64,000 nucleotides of DNA from Malania oleifera (taxonomy: Eukaryota; Streptophyta; Magnoliopsida; Santalales; Ximeniaceae). The notes beneath the pieces were generated by a model. It saw only the letters and a program-made list of their open reading frames with translations. It made no database searches and was not told the DNA's origin. The DNA is taken from positions 74,326,597 through 74,390,596 of the forward strand of contig NC_080419.1 in assembly GCF_029873635.1 (NCBI RefSeq). Reading direction: 5' to 3'. Within the stretch, counting starts at the first letter, position 1. Every line of letters begins with the position of its first letter. The translations under genes and the position numbers were made by a program. Below are positions 47,314 through 59,700 of this stretch, in pieces.

Positions 47314-47330
47314 CCTTATTTTTTGTGGTT
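47314..47330. repeat. right terminal inverted repeat of CACTA, degenerate
   Basis: The reverse complement reads AACCACAAAAAATAAGG, two changes from the expected CACTACAAAAAATAAGG-type end. The related end of another element at 53670 begins CACTACAAAAATCATCAC. Confidence 0.55.
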
Positions 47331-48723
47331 AAGGTTTTCAAGAAATGTATATATGTATATTAATGTAAATATATGCTCAAGCCTTTCAAAAATAACCCAA
47401 AAGAATTTGTTTTCCAACAAAAATATTTTCAAGAAGAGTAGGAAAAATATGAAAATAATTTCTCCAAAATTTTTCCTTTGAAATCTCAAGAACAAGAAGC
47501 TCTTCAAGTATGCTATATGAATTTGATATATGCTCAAAGCTTACTTGTATAACCCTAGGATTTTCTCCAAAAAAAAAAAAATTTAAAATGAAAGAGTAGG
47601 GGAAATAAGAATTTTATCTTCAAAATGGACTATAAAAAATGATTGGGAAACAAAGAATATGCAAGAATTCTCCCAATGAGTTTTTTCTAACATTTTACAA
47701 GTTGTTTAAGATTGTATTTATAGGCCAAACCCAAAACTAGCCGTTATATGGCCGTTGGGGGAAGAAAAGTATATTTCATTTTGAATTTTCTGGCCATTGG
47801 GACACTTTCCAGAGATGTCCAATCAACTGGGGTAAAGGTCCGATCGACTGGAGCTTCAAATCCGCGAGTTCTGATCGACTGGAGTGAAGATCTGATCGAT
47901 CATATCTGGATTTTCTATGCGGACACCTTTCAGTTGTTTGGACATAACGTTTTCTGTAGAACTCCAAATTGGACGTTCTTAGTACCAATAGAACGCTAAG
48001 GGAAAATTCCACAACTATCATGTTGAACATTCTTTAAGATAAGAAGTAATTAGTTAGGAAAATTGCTCATCATTGGGGCGGCAAAAACATGAATGAATTT
48101 TTCTACTACGGACACCTTTCAGTACTTTGGGCACTACGTTTTCTAGAAACCTCCAGATGGGACTTTCTTGGTAACAAAAGAAAGCTAAAAGAGAATCCCA
48201 CAACTTTCATGTTGAACAATTTTTAAGATTGGAATGGATTGATCAAGAAAAGTGTTCATCAATTTGATGGAAGAAACATGAGAAGGATTTTGAAAAACTT
48301 GCTTTAGAGTTTTTCATTCTAAAAATGATTTTTGCCCTTGTTTTGATTTTAAAACTAATTTAAATCTTTTGGTATAAGTTTAACTTTTTGAATAAAAGGT
48401 TTTTGTGAAAAAACTTGGGATCTTAAGGTCAATCTAGGGTCAGTGTTGAGGTTCAATTTAAATCATGAGATATGCATGCACATTTAACACCTAATAATAT
48501 TACAACAGAAAATCATAAAGTTTTCATGCTTTTGCTCTCCTAATGTCCATGGAATACGCCAAGAAGATGTGTTCGTTTAGGTGCTACATGGCTACCATTT
48601 TGCATCTATCACTTGTACTTAAAAAAAAATAAAAAATAAATAAACATGTACACACACTTAGCACACAAGTGAGATGTTGTGACTTGTAATTATCAAAATG
48701 GTATTGGACTCAAAAAGCAAACA
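47324..48723 (-). mobile_element. Sirevirus-type LTR, probably solo (LTR H)
   Basis: The LTR starts TGTTTGCTTTTTGAGTCC at 48723 on the minus strand, like the LTRs at 24019 and 12919. A TATA box (ctataaata on the minus strand, about 47714-47722) is preceded upstream by gatcgactgga-type repeats (47800-47905). The left end is uncertain: it meets the CACTA terminus and could start at 47324-47331. No convincing duplication was found. The frames at 47748-48030 are not genes. Confidence 0.7.
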
Positions 48724-48728
48724 ACTAA

Positions 48729-51700
48729 GTCGAGGTTCATAACAGAAACCAAAACTACCATGTACAAGTTCAAGCATTGCTTGGACTTGGTTTTTGTCTC
48801 TAGTTGCTACACGGGAGACGGTCCCAACCTAATGTCCCAAGGTCAAGGTGGGGCAACGGAGTTTATGTTTTCATTTTCTTCTATGGGGTGTATATTCGTC
48901 AAAGTGGAGATTGTTGTGATACGTGGCTCATATTGCTAAGGAAACTGTCAATGGTTGTCATGTAACTGTCAACTATTTAGTCTAGAATTTAGAGAGGTTT
49001 TGCACTCACTATTAAACATTCGACGGTATGTCTGCAAACCGTTGATAGTTTGACTCAAGAACCCAGCGCAGATTTTCAAATTTTAATTGAGACGTTAGGT
49101 TGATTGAGGTTGGGAGAGAAAGCCTCCGGGAATCCTTTATATATACGTAGTATATGTTGTATTTGTAATGTTGTTCGTGTCTTTGACACAATATGATATG
49201 AAATCATTGTCGAACCACATAATTCTTTGTATTTTTTGTTATTGCTTTCATATAATCTACGTGATTGTGTTGTTTATGTATTATTTACCGTCGAGTGTTG
49301 TGTTGTAAGATCATGTTATTTCGTTGTGCATTTGATTTCCACAACAAACAATAAGTTAGACATTTCATTGGTAGAATACAATATAAGAGAGGATTGTTTA
49401 GAGAATTTGAACGTTTGAAATACAAGCCATGTAATGTCACTTATGAGAAAGTTTGTTATGGTTACTATTAGTGGAAGGGGTCGGGGGTATATGTATACTT
49501 AAAGTAACTTTGAATTAATGAGGTAGTGAGAAAGGAATTAATAGTTTTTAAGTTAGTGGAATAAAATGTGTTTAATCATGTGAATTAACAAAAGGGATTC
49601 TTGTAACTGACCTCACATAGTGAAACTTAAGGCTTATTGTTGATTGTTATTATTGCCATTAAAGTGATATATTTTTTTAAAAGATACGCACATAATAGGT
49701 GGTTTTATAATTGGAATAAGAAAAGGATCTTATCAATTGAGCATCAAATTACACACAAAGCATAGAAGGAAAAAAAAAACTAAAAAAATAAAGAAAAATA
49801 ACATTATAGCCCCAAGTTTGGAAGTATGACTGTGAAATCTTCCCGACTTGCATCATGGTGCTTAGAAGAAGATCTGGATCAAAGAAAGATATCTTGCATT
49901 ATTTTTTGGAGAAGCTAATTAATTTCCTTAGATGAGTCTTGAAAAATTCTTGAATTTCTCTTTTCCAGATACCCCAATAGATTGTTGTCGGAATATATAT
50001 TTAAACTTTTATAGCCTGCTTTAAATCCTGTGAACTTCCATGACTCGAGAGTCGCTAATTATTTTGAGCATAACCCATTGAGTTCCTAACTTTTTGGTGA
50101 TTTAGCACCAGTATTCAATTTAATCTAACAATTTTTTAGGCTCAATGGTCCCGTTTTTCCAAATTTAGTTCAGAGAATCTCATGATGAGGTCCCATCCCA
50201 GCATATAGCCCTGTAGTATCTGGGGACAGTCATTTCAATTTTCATCTTTCATGGGATCGACTTGAGAGAAATGGATTAAAAACATGATGGAGCCCCAACC
50301 ACGGGCTCACTATTTTGCTGAAAAGGGTGCGAGTAACATACCTTAAGCAGCCTGCTTATCAATTAATTTTAGGTTAAAGTGGTGAGAAATTTTTACCCCA
50401 CCATGTTGCATAATGATGGCGACTTCTTGACCATATGCTCTAAATCATAATGATCTGTACATGTTGTACAGTATTTGTTTTGTCATTTAGGTAAAAAACG
50501 TACGTAGGCAGCCATCCTTCTTGGAATCCATGATTAGTTGTAGCAAAGGCTATGTGATCTATACACTTTATCTTTACCATGCTCAACCATTGCCACATGT
50601 GCCATGCACGTGCTGATAGGACGCATACTTTTCTGGTCATTGCTTTGAAAAAAAATAAAAAATAAAAATTGGCCTATGAAATGTCACTACCACTCTCTAC
50701 TTTCGTGCCTTCTTGAATCACTATTATGTCGTCTGTTTATAATTCTACGTACTCATCAGCTTTGGCTTTACTGGAACAAAGACTGGCAACTATGTTTTCC
50801 TAGCATTTCTGATGATATTATTGAACCATCTTTATCAAAATGACCTCTTTTGACAGGAGCCTAATAATCTACACATGCTGCATGGCTTGCTGCAAGCCAA
50901 GGGGCCCTTCCATTCTCGTTACAAGCTATGACCGCAGCAAGAAATGGATTGTTCCCCAACCAATTCTCATTGCAAGCTATGACCAGCAGCTATGGCTTTA
51001 ATTGGAATGTGGTTTTAATCAACACAACTGGATGCCCAGTTATGTACAGTTTGGAATTCTATTTTTAAATCTCTAGTACTGCATAAAAGAAAATAAAAAT
51101 CCTACCTAATTCACAATGCCAGAGCATGAAAAATATGAAACACACGGAGAAAAATTCAATCACACAGAAATATTTATTGCTTCAAATGAAGTCATTCTGT
51201 TACTCATAACTAGCAGCCGTTAATTATGCAACCATGGGAAAGCCCGAAATTGTGGAAATATAATTTTACGGGATTCGCATCAATGAGATGATCACATGCA
51301 AAGATATTTAAACCGTCCATCAACTATGATATATATCACTTCACTTGTTAGTAATGGAAGTGTCCCCTTAATCTGACTTAATATATATATGGGTGAGCCA
51401 CGTACTGAGCGTGAACTTGATCTGAAACTCCAGGCAATTAACTTTCAGTCAGCCCGTCTGCACGTACAAATCGGTTGCTCTTCTCTCCTTTTATTTAATT
51501 TTGTGATATACAACAAACTTATCAACAAATGGGAGGCAAGTAATTCATACATATTAATTCACACCAAAGGTACCGATCCAATAGAATCTCTCAGCTATTG
51601 ACAAAAATATATGTTGCTCCGCTGACAATAAAAAAAAAAAATTATTCTACACAACGAAACAGCACAGTTTAGTGGGTTGACACTATAATGCCGTGAAGGA

Positions 51701-53669
51701 AAAGGGCCTGGGTGCCCGAGCCCGGTCTCCTACAGCCTTCTTTTGTCTATGGTGTTTGACCTAATCCACATAGAGGTCAAAGGCATGTGCACTAAAGTTT
51801 AAATAGACAGGAGCATGATTAAGAGGTTTTACCTTTAATATTCAAATGAAAAAAATATTTTCAACGGTAGGATTGTTTGGTCTTCGAGTCCGCTGTATAA
51901 AGCGTTAATAGGTATGCACATGTATATAACAACTCATGAAAATTAAGCAATATATGAAAATATTTCAAAAATCATCTCGCGTAAATTTTGAAATTATGTA
52001 CATGACATATAGTGTAGAGGAAATCCAGCACACTTATGGCACTTGTGGTCTCATTGTTGAGACTCTTATGGCTGGTACGTGCTTCTATCTGCAGGATCAC
52101 AAGATGTGAATCTACATGTTTGAGTTTCGCGCATTCCAATGCAATTTAAAGCAATCATCATGAAGACAAATCTGAACGGCAGAATCAGCCTCTCCTCTCT
52201 GCAAATCGGACACCATTTATAAATTGCTTTAGTGGGTTGGTGCGCTGTGATATTCGATATGTGATGCACGTGTATAAAATCATTACTAATACATTCAAAC
52301 TCAAAAAGCAACACCACCTGTGCTAAATCAAAGAAGCATACGTGAAAAAATGTTTGTCATTTGATCTACGAAGTAAACTCAAAATAAAATTATCAGAAAA
52401 AAAAAATGTTAAAAAAAGAGATCAAGGACGCGAAGAGTTCTATTTTCCTTTTCTTCCTTTTTAATCCCAACTTCAAATAGATGAACCGCCCTCAGGAAAA
52501 AAATTAGGTTAAGAAAGGGGCTTTTTGAATGGAAAGAAAGGAGCCAAAGGTCCTTTTTGCATGGTCTCCAAGAACCATAATTGAATTCATGAGGCTTTTA
52601 AGATAACGTTTTGAATATCAAATTCATGACAGCAAAACATAGACGGTTTTGCTCCATACAATGTCAGCTACTTTAATTTATATGTTTAGACTGATTTTTA
52701 GTGGCGGAATCTTCCAACTGTGTAAGCCCGCCCTGGAGTTGTAGTTGAGCAAAAGGGAAAAGGGTCTTTGCCACCACCATCATTGCATCAAGGGAATAGA
52801 AGAGGAAAAAATAGAAAAGGACACAACTCTAAGCTCCATCATTAGAAACCTAGAAGCAAAAGTGGGTCACAGGAAGGGCTGTGGCCAATCATGCATTGCT
52901 GGGAAGAGTCGCGCTAAAGATCCTTCTCCTTTTTACTCTAGTGGAGTCCATTCAGTGCTGGAACACAACCACAAGATAAGAGTTGGGCTACAGCACTTAC
53001 ATGCTCTCTTGTTTTGTTTTAGTTGTTGTCCACATACAATCTGATGTGCCAAGTAATTTAAAACAATCAAGCTAGCACAATAGCTAATTAGTATAATAGT
53101 ATGAGGAATGGCCATATTTGCATTTTGTATGTTTTCAACCATTCTGAATTCAGAAGGCAGTACAAATATATCTTCGATGGATGAAAAGTAACTAGATTTA
53201 GGTTATGAAAAATATTGTTAGTGAAAGGTGCGCTCCTAGAGTGAAATTAAAAATGGGTAGAACTCTACCGCATGGCCAAAATAAAGCTAAAAGTTCCCAC
53301 GTAGATGACAGAAAATCTCATATTCCATCTTAATTATTTTTATTGAATTGCAGGTCATAATGACGTGCCACACAGTCAGGCATTCAAATCTTAGAAACAT
53401 ATGAAGATAATTAAATAGAAAACTGCAAGATTGGTTCTTGAGTCTTATAATGACACACAATTGTACCATCATTGCAGGAGGATCATTGAATGTGTCAAAA
53501 TGATTGCATTATTAGGTGGCTGCCAGACCAATATATCACGAAATATGCGTAGAGAATAAGATAGTCATATCAATATTTAGTTGTCCCAATCTTGCCCCAA
53601 AAAATAAAAGGAAAAAAAGAAAGAAAGGAAATTACATCTACATGACCAAACAAGTTGAAATAAAACTAA
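48729..53669. other. about 5 kb with no recognised gene
   Basis: I see no convincing coding gene on either strand. 49100-49250 has features of a copia LTR (agagaaagcctccgggaatcc, then gtcgaaccacataattctttg), so 48730-49420 may be a decayed Tork-type LTR. 49880-50090 may hold a LINE scrap, listed separately. The rest is AT-rich, with A-runs (for example 49768-49800, 50649-50670). It could be low-copy host DNA or very old repeats. Confidence 0.5.
49880..50090 (-). pseudogene. possible LINE ORF2 C-terminal fragment
   Basis: One minus-strand frame reads SQDLKQAIKV, a stop, then IPTTIYWGIWKREIQEFFKTHLRKL. This resembles the common 'LAATVYxIWxERNxRIF' pattern near the end of plant non-LTR retrotransposon ORF2 proteins (zf-RVT region). 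Only about 40 residues can be followed and no catalytic region is seen. The resemblance may be chance. Confidence 0.4.
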
Positions 53670-53852
53670 CACTACAAAAATCATCACTAACAGTTTATTA
53701 TTCATAACGATTCTCAACAATCATCACTAATAGTCCTGTATTAGTCACAGTTTGTAGAATCGTCAGTAATAATGTGTTTGTTCACTGGGAAAGGTCAACA
53801 ATAGTAGTGACGATTATCAGGGATCGTTACTAAAAGTCTATTATTAGTAACG
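53670..53852 (+). mobile_element. end of a second CACTA-like element
   Basis: The sequence begins CACTACAAAAATCATCAC, a good CACTA terminus. It is followed by short repeats such as 'atcactaatag', 'gattctcaacaatc' and 'tagtgacgattatc' in both orientations, typical of the subterminal region. It is cut at 53853 by a copia LTR. The other end is not seen in the window. Confidence 0.7.
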
Positions 53853-54270
53853 TGTTGTGATATGGATCGTATAATGAAGATGCACAGCGGAATAATCTAC
53901 AAGAAATAAATAACACAACTAATAAGCATAGCAATACAAAGATTTACATGGTTCGGCAAAACCTACATCCACGGAAGCAAAAGGCACAGAAATTTCACTA
54001 TAGAAATCACAATGTGCACAATACACTTCAATATGATCACCTTCTTTCTCAAAATATGCCCAAATGACATATATAGAGGTTCCCCGAAGGTTTCCCCCCG
54101 TTTGCCCAACCACCCAACGTTCAAAAATTCAAAATTTCATAAAACTACTGCAGCCCAAGCGCCTCTCGTCGACGAACACAGGACTTCGTTGACGAGACCA
54201 AGAAGAACCTTCGTCAACGAATACAGAGATCTTGTCGACGATGCTAGAAGTCTGAAATTTCCTGCTCTGG
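53853..54270 (-). repeat. 3' LTR fragment of a Tork-type copia element
   Basis: The left end is tgttgtgatatgg, the complement of the LTR 3' end. The gatttacatggttcggcaaaacc module (about 53940-53965) is typical of copia LTRs. A TATA-like ctatatatg on the minus strand is at 54068-54076. Four TCGTCGACGA-type motifs lie upstream at 54165-54245. The LTR start is missing: at about 54270 it joins the RNase H coding sequence directly, so the polypurine tract and part of RNase H were deleted. Confidence 0.75.
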
Positions 54271-55512
54271 ATTAGAGAGGAACTTGCTCACCACACTTAC
54301 TGCATGAGCTAAATCTGATCTTGTACATACCATGGCATACATCAAACCCCCCAGAACACTAGCATAGGGGACCTTTGACATGTCCCGAATTTCCTCATCC
54401 GAACTTAGGCAATCTGAAGTAGACAACTTGAAATGATTCGCTAGAGGTGTGCACACCGGTCTTGCATAAACCATGTTAAACCTCTCCAACACCTTTTGCA
54501 CATAACCACCCTAAGATAGCCATAATCTCCTTGTAGTCCTGTCTCGGTGAATCTCCATCCAAGTATTTTCTTAGCAGAATCAAGATCCTTCATGTCAAAT
54601 TCCTTATGCAACAGGTCCTTTAACTGATTCACCTCAGTTAAATCTCTTGCAACTATCAACATATCATTGACATACAATAACAAGAAAATAAGTGATCCAT
54701 CATCAAGTTTATTCACATATACACAGCAGTCATACTCGCACAGTTTGTAGCCAATCTTCATCATGTACGAATCAAACTATTTATACCATTGCCTTGGAGA
54801 TCGTTTTAGTCTTTAAAGAGATTTCTACAACTTGTAAACAAAATTTTCTTTTCCTCGTTCAATGAATCCCTCTGGCTGTACCATATAAATTTGTTCCTCT
54901 AAGTCACCGTAAAGAAATGTTGTCTTCACATCCATTTGTTCCAAATGAAGATTGAAATGAGCTACCAACCTCAACATAATTCTGATAAAAGTATGTCAGA
55001 CCACTGGAGAAAAGATCTCATCATAATCTATCCCTTTCTTCTGTGAATATCTTTTTGCCACCAACCGTGCCTTGAACTTCTCACCTTCCTTTTTCTGATA
55101 TTGCCTCTTTCTTCCTGTACATCCATTTGCACCCAGTTGGTCTCTTCCCATCTGGAAGCTCTACCAACTCCCAAGTTTTGTTCTTATGCATTGATTTCAT
55201 TTCCTCAATCATTGCTCCCACCCACCTATCTTTCTCTTGACCATGCACTGCCTCTTGAAAAGAAGTTGGATTGTTGCAACAAGTAAGGAAAGCATAAGAT
55301 ACTAACTCATCAAAATAATACCTTGGCGGAGGCTGAATAGTGCGTCTGGATCTTCTTAACGAAATATCGTCGACTTGCTAGTTTTCCAAACTAAAGCTCC
55401 CTACAACCATAGGACCATGATCATTTCCATTGCCCTGAGCTTCCAACTCCACTTGCACGATATGTTCATCGCTGCCCCAACTTTTTGGCTCCTATTTTTG
55501 TTCATCAAACTC
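54271..55512 (-). pseudogene. Tork-type copia reverse transcriptase and RNase H start, broken
   Basis: Minus-strand remains in several frames. HGQEKDRWVGAMIEEMKSMHKNKTWELVELPDGKRPTGCKWMYRKK (about 55110-55250) is the usual start of the copia RT region. The palm reads FLLLYVNDMLIVA (about 54660-54695), where the expected YVDDM has an Asn in place of the first Asp. The connection FDMKDLDSAKKILG (about 54560-54600) and MQKVLERFNM...PYASVLGGLMYAMVCTRSDLAHAVSVVSKFLSNP (about 54275-54501) complete it before the deletion junction. Frameshifts and stops abolish function. Confidence 0.88.
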
Positions 55513-56618
55513 TTAAGTACGCTTCACCATAGCCTTCTCATCAAAGATTACATCTCTACTGATCACCACCATGCTTGTCACTGGGTCCCATAACTTATAT
55601 CCCTTCACACCCTTCGGATATTCCAAGAAAATGCAACGACGAGACTTCGGGTCAAGCTTAAACCTCTTCTTACTAAACACGTGGACATAAGCTGGACACC
55701 CGAATACCTTCAATTCGGAGCAATCTACTGCATCTCCCATCCTAAACTCTTCTGCCACTTTACCCACTAGTGATGCCCTTGGTGATCGGTTAACCAGAAA
55801 ACAAGTCATACTAACTGCCTTGGCCCAGAAGTTCTTCGGTAGCCCTGCATTCAATCTGAGATACTGAGCCCTATCAGCAAGAGTCTGGTTCATCCATTCT
55901 GCCACACCATTTTGCTGAGGTGTCCGGCAAACTGTAAAATCTCTCTTAATGTCCTGCTCCACAAAAAACTCCATAAATCGAGAATCAACGTACTTGGTCT
56001 CATTATCCGACCTTAAGTATTTGATTCTCCTCCCTATCAGGTTTTCCACTTCAGCCTTCTAAATCTTAAACTTGGCAAACATACTAGATTTGTGACGCAT
56101 GAAATAAATCCAAACCTTCGGTGAGTGATCATCAATGAAACTTACATAGTACACATGTCCACCCTTTGATGCAACTCTTACTAGGACCTAAATATCTGAG
56201 TGTACATAGTCAAGAATTCCTTTCGTCTTGTGAGTAGCTGAACTGAATTTTGTCCTGTTCTGTTTTCCAAGAACACAAAATCTACAGAATTCCAACTGAT
56301 ATGATTTCAAACCTTTCAAAAATTTTCTCTTGTGTAGTTCTTTCATATCATGTTCTCCCATATGTCCAAGGCACATATGCCACAAGACGGTCTCATCTGA
56401 TTCAGCATCCACGGTAGCAACTCCACCTACAACAGTAGTTCCCAACAACATGTAAATATTCCCATCCAGTTTTTGCCCTTTCATCACAGTCAAATTACCT
56501 TTCCATACCGTCAAAACTCCGCATTTGGACTTGTAATTGTAACCATTTCAATCCAAAGTGCCAAGAGATAGTAAACTCTTTCTCAACTCAGGTATATGTC
56601 TTACACTACGTAAAATTG
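55513..56618 (-). pseudogene. Tork-type copia integrase and upstream linker, broken
   Basis: Reading right to left: VRHIPELRKSLLSLGTLD (about 56555-56615), from the region just before integrase. Then LWHMCLGHMGEHDMKELHKRKFLKGL...FCRFCVLGKQNRTKF (56188-56390), with the zinc-binding H-x3-H and C-x2-C pairs. The core is open for 178 codons (55513-56049) and shows RSDNETKYVDSRF, CRTPQQNGVAEWMNQTL and the C-terminal ELKVFGCPAYVHV. The first catalytic Asp is in YVHSDI near 56190, where a stop interrupts. It is cut at about 56620, where a gypsy LTR begins; gag, protease and the 5' LTR are absent. Confidence 0.9.
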
Positions 56619-56619
56619 T

Positions 56620-57832
56620 ACTCATACCTTTATATATATATTTCAAAATACTTACTTTCTTTCCAAAACATACTCTGGCATATAAATTTATTTGTATACG
56701 TAAATACACATATATGCATAAAAGAACTTCCCTGGATGAATAAACATACAACGTCATGAAATAACGCCGCATCACCGGGTTGTGCAATCCAAAGACTGAA
56801 CTTAGCCATGGTTGGCCTACCACGAGGCTAAGTCAAACTGTATCTGTATCTATATTTGTAATTGTAAGTACGATTTACCTACCCAAATGGTCTGGGCTCA
56901 AGGGGGTAACTCTACTCTTCACTGGCCAAATCAACTAAATACCACCAACACTCTCACAACAATGCGGCTGCACTAGTATCAATGAAGCTGCGGTACTGTG
57001 CTTAGCTCTAGTCCATCAGGGTTCTTAAACCATATAATGCGATTTATAAATCAATACAATAACATGATTTCATTTTCTCAATTTGGTATAAAACGGTCAT
57101 ACTATAATTATGTATATAAAATACTATAATACTGTAATTCTGTATAAAATGTTGTCATACAGTAGTTCTATATAAAACATTATCATTCTATAACTCTGTA
57201 TAAAATGTTGTCATACTGTAGTTCTATATAGAACAATATCATTATGTAACTCTACATAAAATGTTGTCATACTATAGTTCTATGCAGAACACTACCATTC
57301 TGTAACTCTGTATAAAATGTTATCATACTGTAGTTCTATCTAGAACACTGTCATTCTGTAACTCTATATGAAATGTTGTTACATCATAGCTCTATATTTT
57401 TTATATTGTCATACAATAACTCCGTATAAATTTGTCTTATCATAATTTTGTATAAAAATACTCACATATCATTATTCTATATTAATCTCATGCCATATAA
57501 TTTGAGTAATAATTCATAATATAAAAATTTGCCCGAGATAACTATATTTTTCTACTAAAATAATGGAATAATCAACATCAGGGTTCTACTCAAACTCTTA
57601 AACCCGGTTTTTGTCAAAACATACATATATCAATTCAGAGTTTCTATTTCCATAAGCATGCATACTCAGGAAAACATACATTTTATTTTTGTAATCACAT
57701 ACTATAATTTAATTGGTTAAATTTCTAAAAATGTCTGACATAATATATTCCCCATGCCATAACCCTAGAGTGGTGCCTAGGGTTCCCAAATAACCAATCT
57801 GTTTCGGTTAAACTGCATAGAATTGATGCCGG
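56620..57832 (-). repeat. partial Tekay-like gypsy LTR (LTR J)
   Basis: This has the same module as the LTR at 18123-22457 (caccgggttgtgca, about 56775) and a related layout, but neither LTR terminus can be identified. It joins copia sequence at about 56620 and is cut at 57832 by the LTR starting at 57833. It holds the 56-bp minisatellite at 57080-57430. No coding sequence. Confidence 0.6.
57080..57430. repeat. 56-bp minisatellite in LTR J
   Basis: About six copies; the marker gtt(g/a)tcatac recurs at 57151, 57207, 57263, 57319 and (changed) 57375, exactly 56 bases apart. Each unit combines 'tagttctatatagaacac' with 'tgtaactctgtataaaatg'. Confidence 0.92.
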
Positions 57833-58859
57833 TGTGACACCCTGAATATTCACACCAATTTTTTTTTTTACATCGTACTTCTTGGACATGTCAACACCCT
57901 AATACCATACATATCACCTGACCCGCATTGGGCATCGGTATACCGATCACATTATATTTCAAATACTTTTTAGCAGAAGACAATATATACATACGCCACA
58001 GCAAATATGCAAACCAGAGTATAATCCATCCAAAATACATACATCAACAAACACCCCAAAATAACAAAATTCTAGGGAAAACATCCATCCCTAGATCAAA
58101 CACTCACCCTGTATATCAAGGTCCCTGCTCCACTCTATCTAGGAGCTTTATCACCAACTCAATCTCGGTTTCCTGAAATATTTAATACTTGGGTGAGACA
58201 CATCTCAGTAAAACAAAATAAGTTATTGACAGTATGTGGCAATACGAGTGCGATTACATCAATATACATATATATATATATTCAGTCAAAACATTATTCA
58301 CCTAATATGATATCTGATATATGCAAATAGCTATTTAAATATAAAACACAACTATTATAAACTTTATATCCCATTTCCCAGTTTCATTTATTTTTCTCAT
58401 TTTCTTTCATCTCAGTTTATTTCCATTATATCATTCTTTCTCATTTATTCGGCCCATGAGTATCCTCAGTCACCTTTCCATATTGTGACTGTAACTCATG
58501 GTCATTTCCAGTCTTCTACCCATCCCATGGGTATCCTTTGTAACCATAACATGCCGTGTTTGTAACTTATGGCTGCCTTGAGGATTTTTCTTCACGCCAT
58601 GCTTCCCCCCGTGGTCAAGGTTAGGCAGCCCGAAGGTTGGATCTAACCGCGGTTGGCGAACCTGGTTAGATCAAATAATACCATATACATGTCTGTAGTA
58701 ACGAATGGCCTGCCACATACCCTGATCTGGAATCCAGAGGCAATAAACAACTCTACTCAGACCCATTCGCACTGCCACGTCACACGCTCCACGAGTCCAT
58801 GTGGTTGCTCTTTTCAACCGCTAGCATCGATATCGTGCTCGATATCATAACCCATCACC

Positions 58860-59700
58860 GGGGTTTACATATCCTTCCATCAGAGTTTTCATTTCCATTA
58901 TTTCACTTTTCCAATATCAATGTTTCTCATATCAATACATATATTCATTGCAGTTGTTACGCTACAATGTTCAAAATTCCAATATTCACATTTCATTTCC
59001 AATATTTACATTTCATTTCCAATATTCACACTTCATCATTCACAAATCAATTCCTATATTTCATTATTCATATTACAAAATTTCACATTGCAATATTTCC
59101 ACATTCAAATATCAAAATTCACATGTCCAGCATTTTCAGTCAATATTCATAAAACAATATTCCCAATAGATTTCTCATTTCCAATAGATTTCTCATTTTC
59201 TATTGTTTCATTCTCGGCATTTCAATTTCACAATTCATCGCATGATAATATATAAGCAAATATGGGAATATATCGCATTTCATATATTTCATCACTTCCA
59301 GTATGCACATATCAGTATTTCATTTTTTTTTTCCCATTTCATAGAAAATCATTTCCATATTTTCCATATTCTACATTTCTCAATATTCACATATATCAGT
59401 GTCTCTTATTTCCACTATTCCCATAAATTCATTTTCCTACATACATTTATCCCTTTTCAATATTTTCCAGAAAATCATATAACATTTCCACATTACATTT
59501 CATTTCCTCAGGCATATTCATCATCATATAATTCTCCTAGATTTCCCATTTCAAATCACATTTTACACAATACATTTCATTAATTTCATAAAATCATATG
59601 CAACACAATTTCTCATCTATTATTCATATCATCATAATAATAATTTCAAGGAAAATACCATGATTCATTTCACATATATTTCAACCAATATTTCATAAAA
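58860..59700. repeat. G-depleted degenerate repeat tract
   Basis: Plus-strand sequence made of degenerate repeats around 'cacatttcatttccaata'. In 58981-59100 there is one G in 120 bases. It lies where the other two Tekay-like LTRs have minisatellites. Confidence 0.85.

Larger units (their letters stand above)
27237..47330 (+). mobile_element. CACTA (En/Spm) DNA transposon, split by two retrotransposons
   Basis: The element holds a TNP2-type transposase gene (27424-34272), a second gene of Transposase_24 type (34420-42838), two long tandem arrays (43190-46330), subterminal repeats with the 'attagtgacggtttt' and 'aaccgtcactaa' motifs (46847-47310) and a degenerate right terminus at about 47314-47330. 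Retrotransposons at 27743-31889 and 34775-41562 interrupt it; without them it spans about 9 kb in this window. The left terminus was not found; the start given is only the point after LTR B. Both genes are broken, so the copy is inactive. Confidence 0.85.

Noticed and set aside
47306-48728. Possible 5-bp duplication actaa (47306-47310 and 48724-48728) around LTR H
   Set aside because: The LTR would then start with taacc rather than tg, and would swallow the CACTA terminus; actaa is very common in the CACTA subterminal repeats, so chance is likely.
48679-53142. Various frames of 60-99 codons in the unassigned 5-kb stretch
   Set aside because: None shows a recognisable motif, splice-consistent neighbours or repeat conservation; they are no longer than expected by chance.
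58653-59583. Several overlapping plus-strand open frames of 65-126 codons
   Set aside because: They lie in the G-depleted repeat tract of an LTR, where stop-free stretches follow from composition; no protein pattern is seen.
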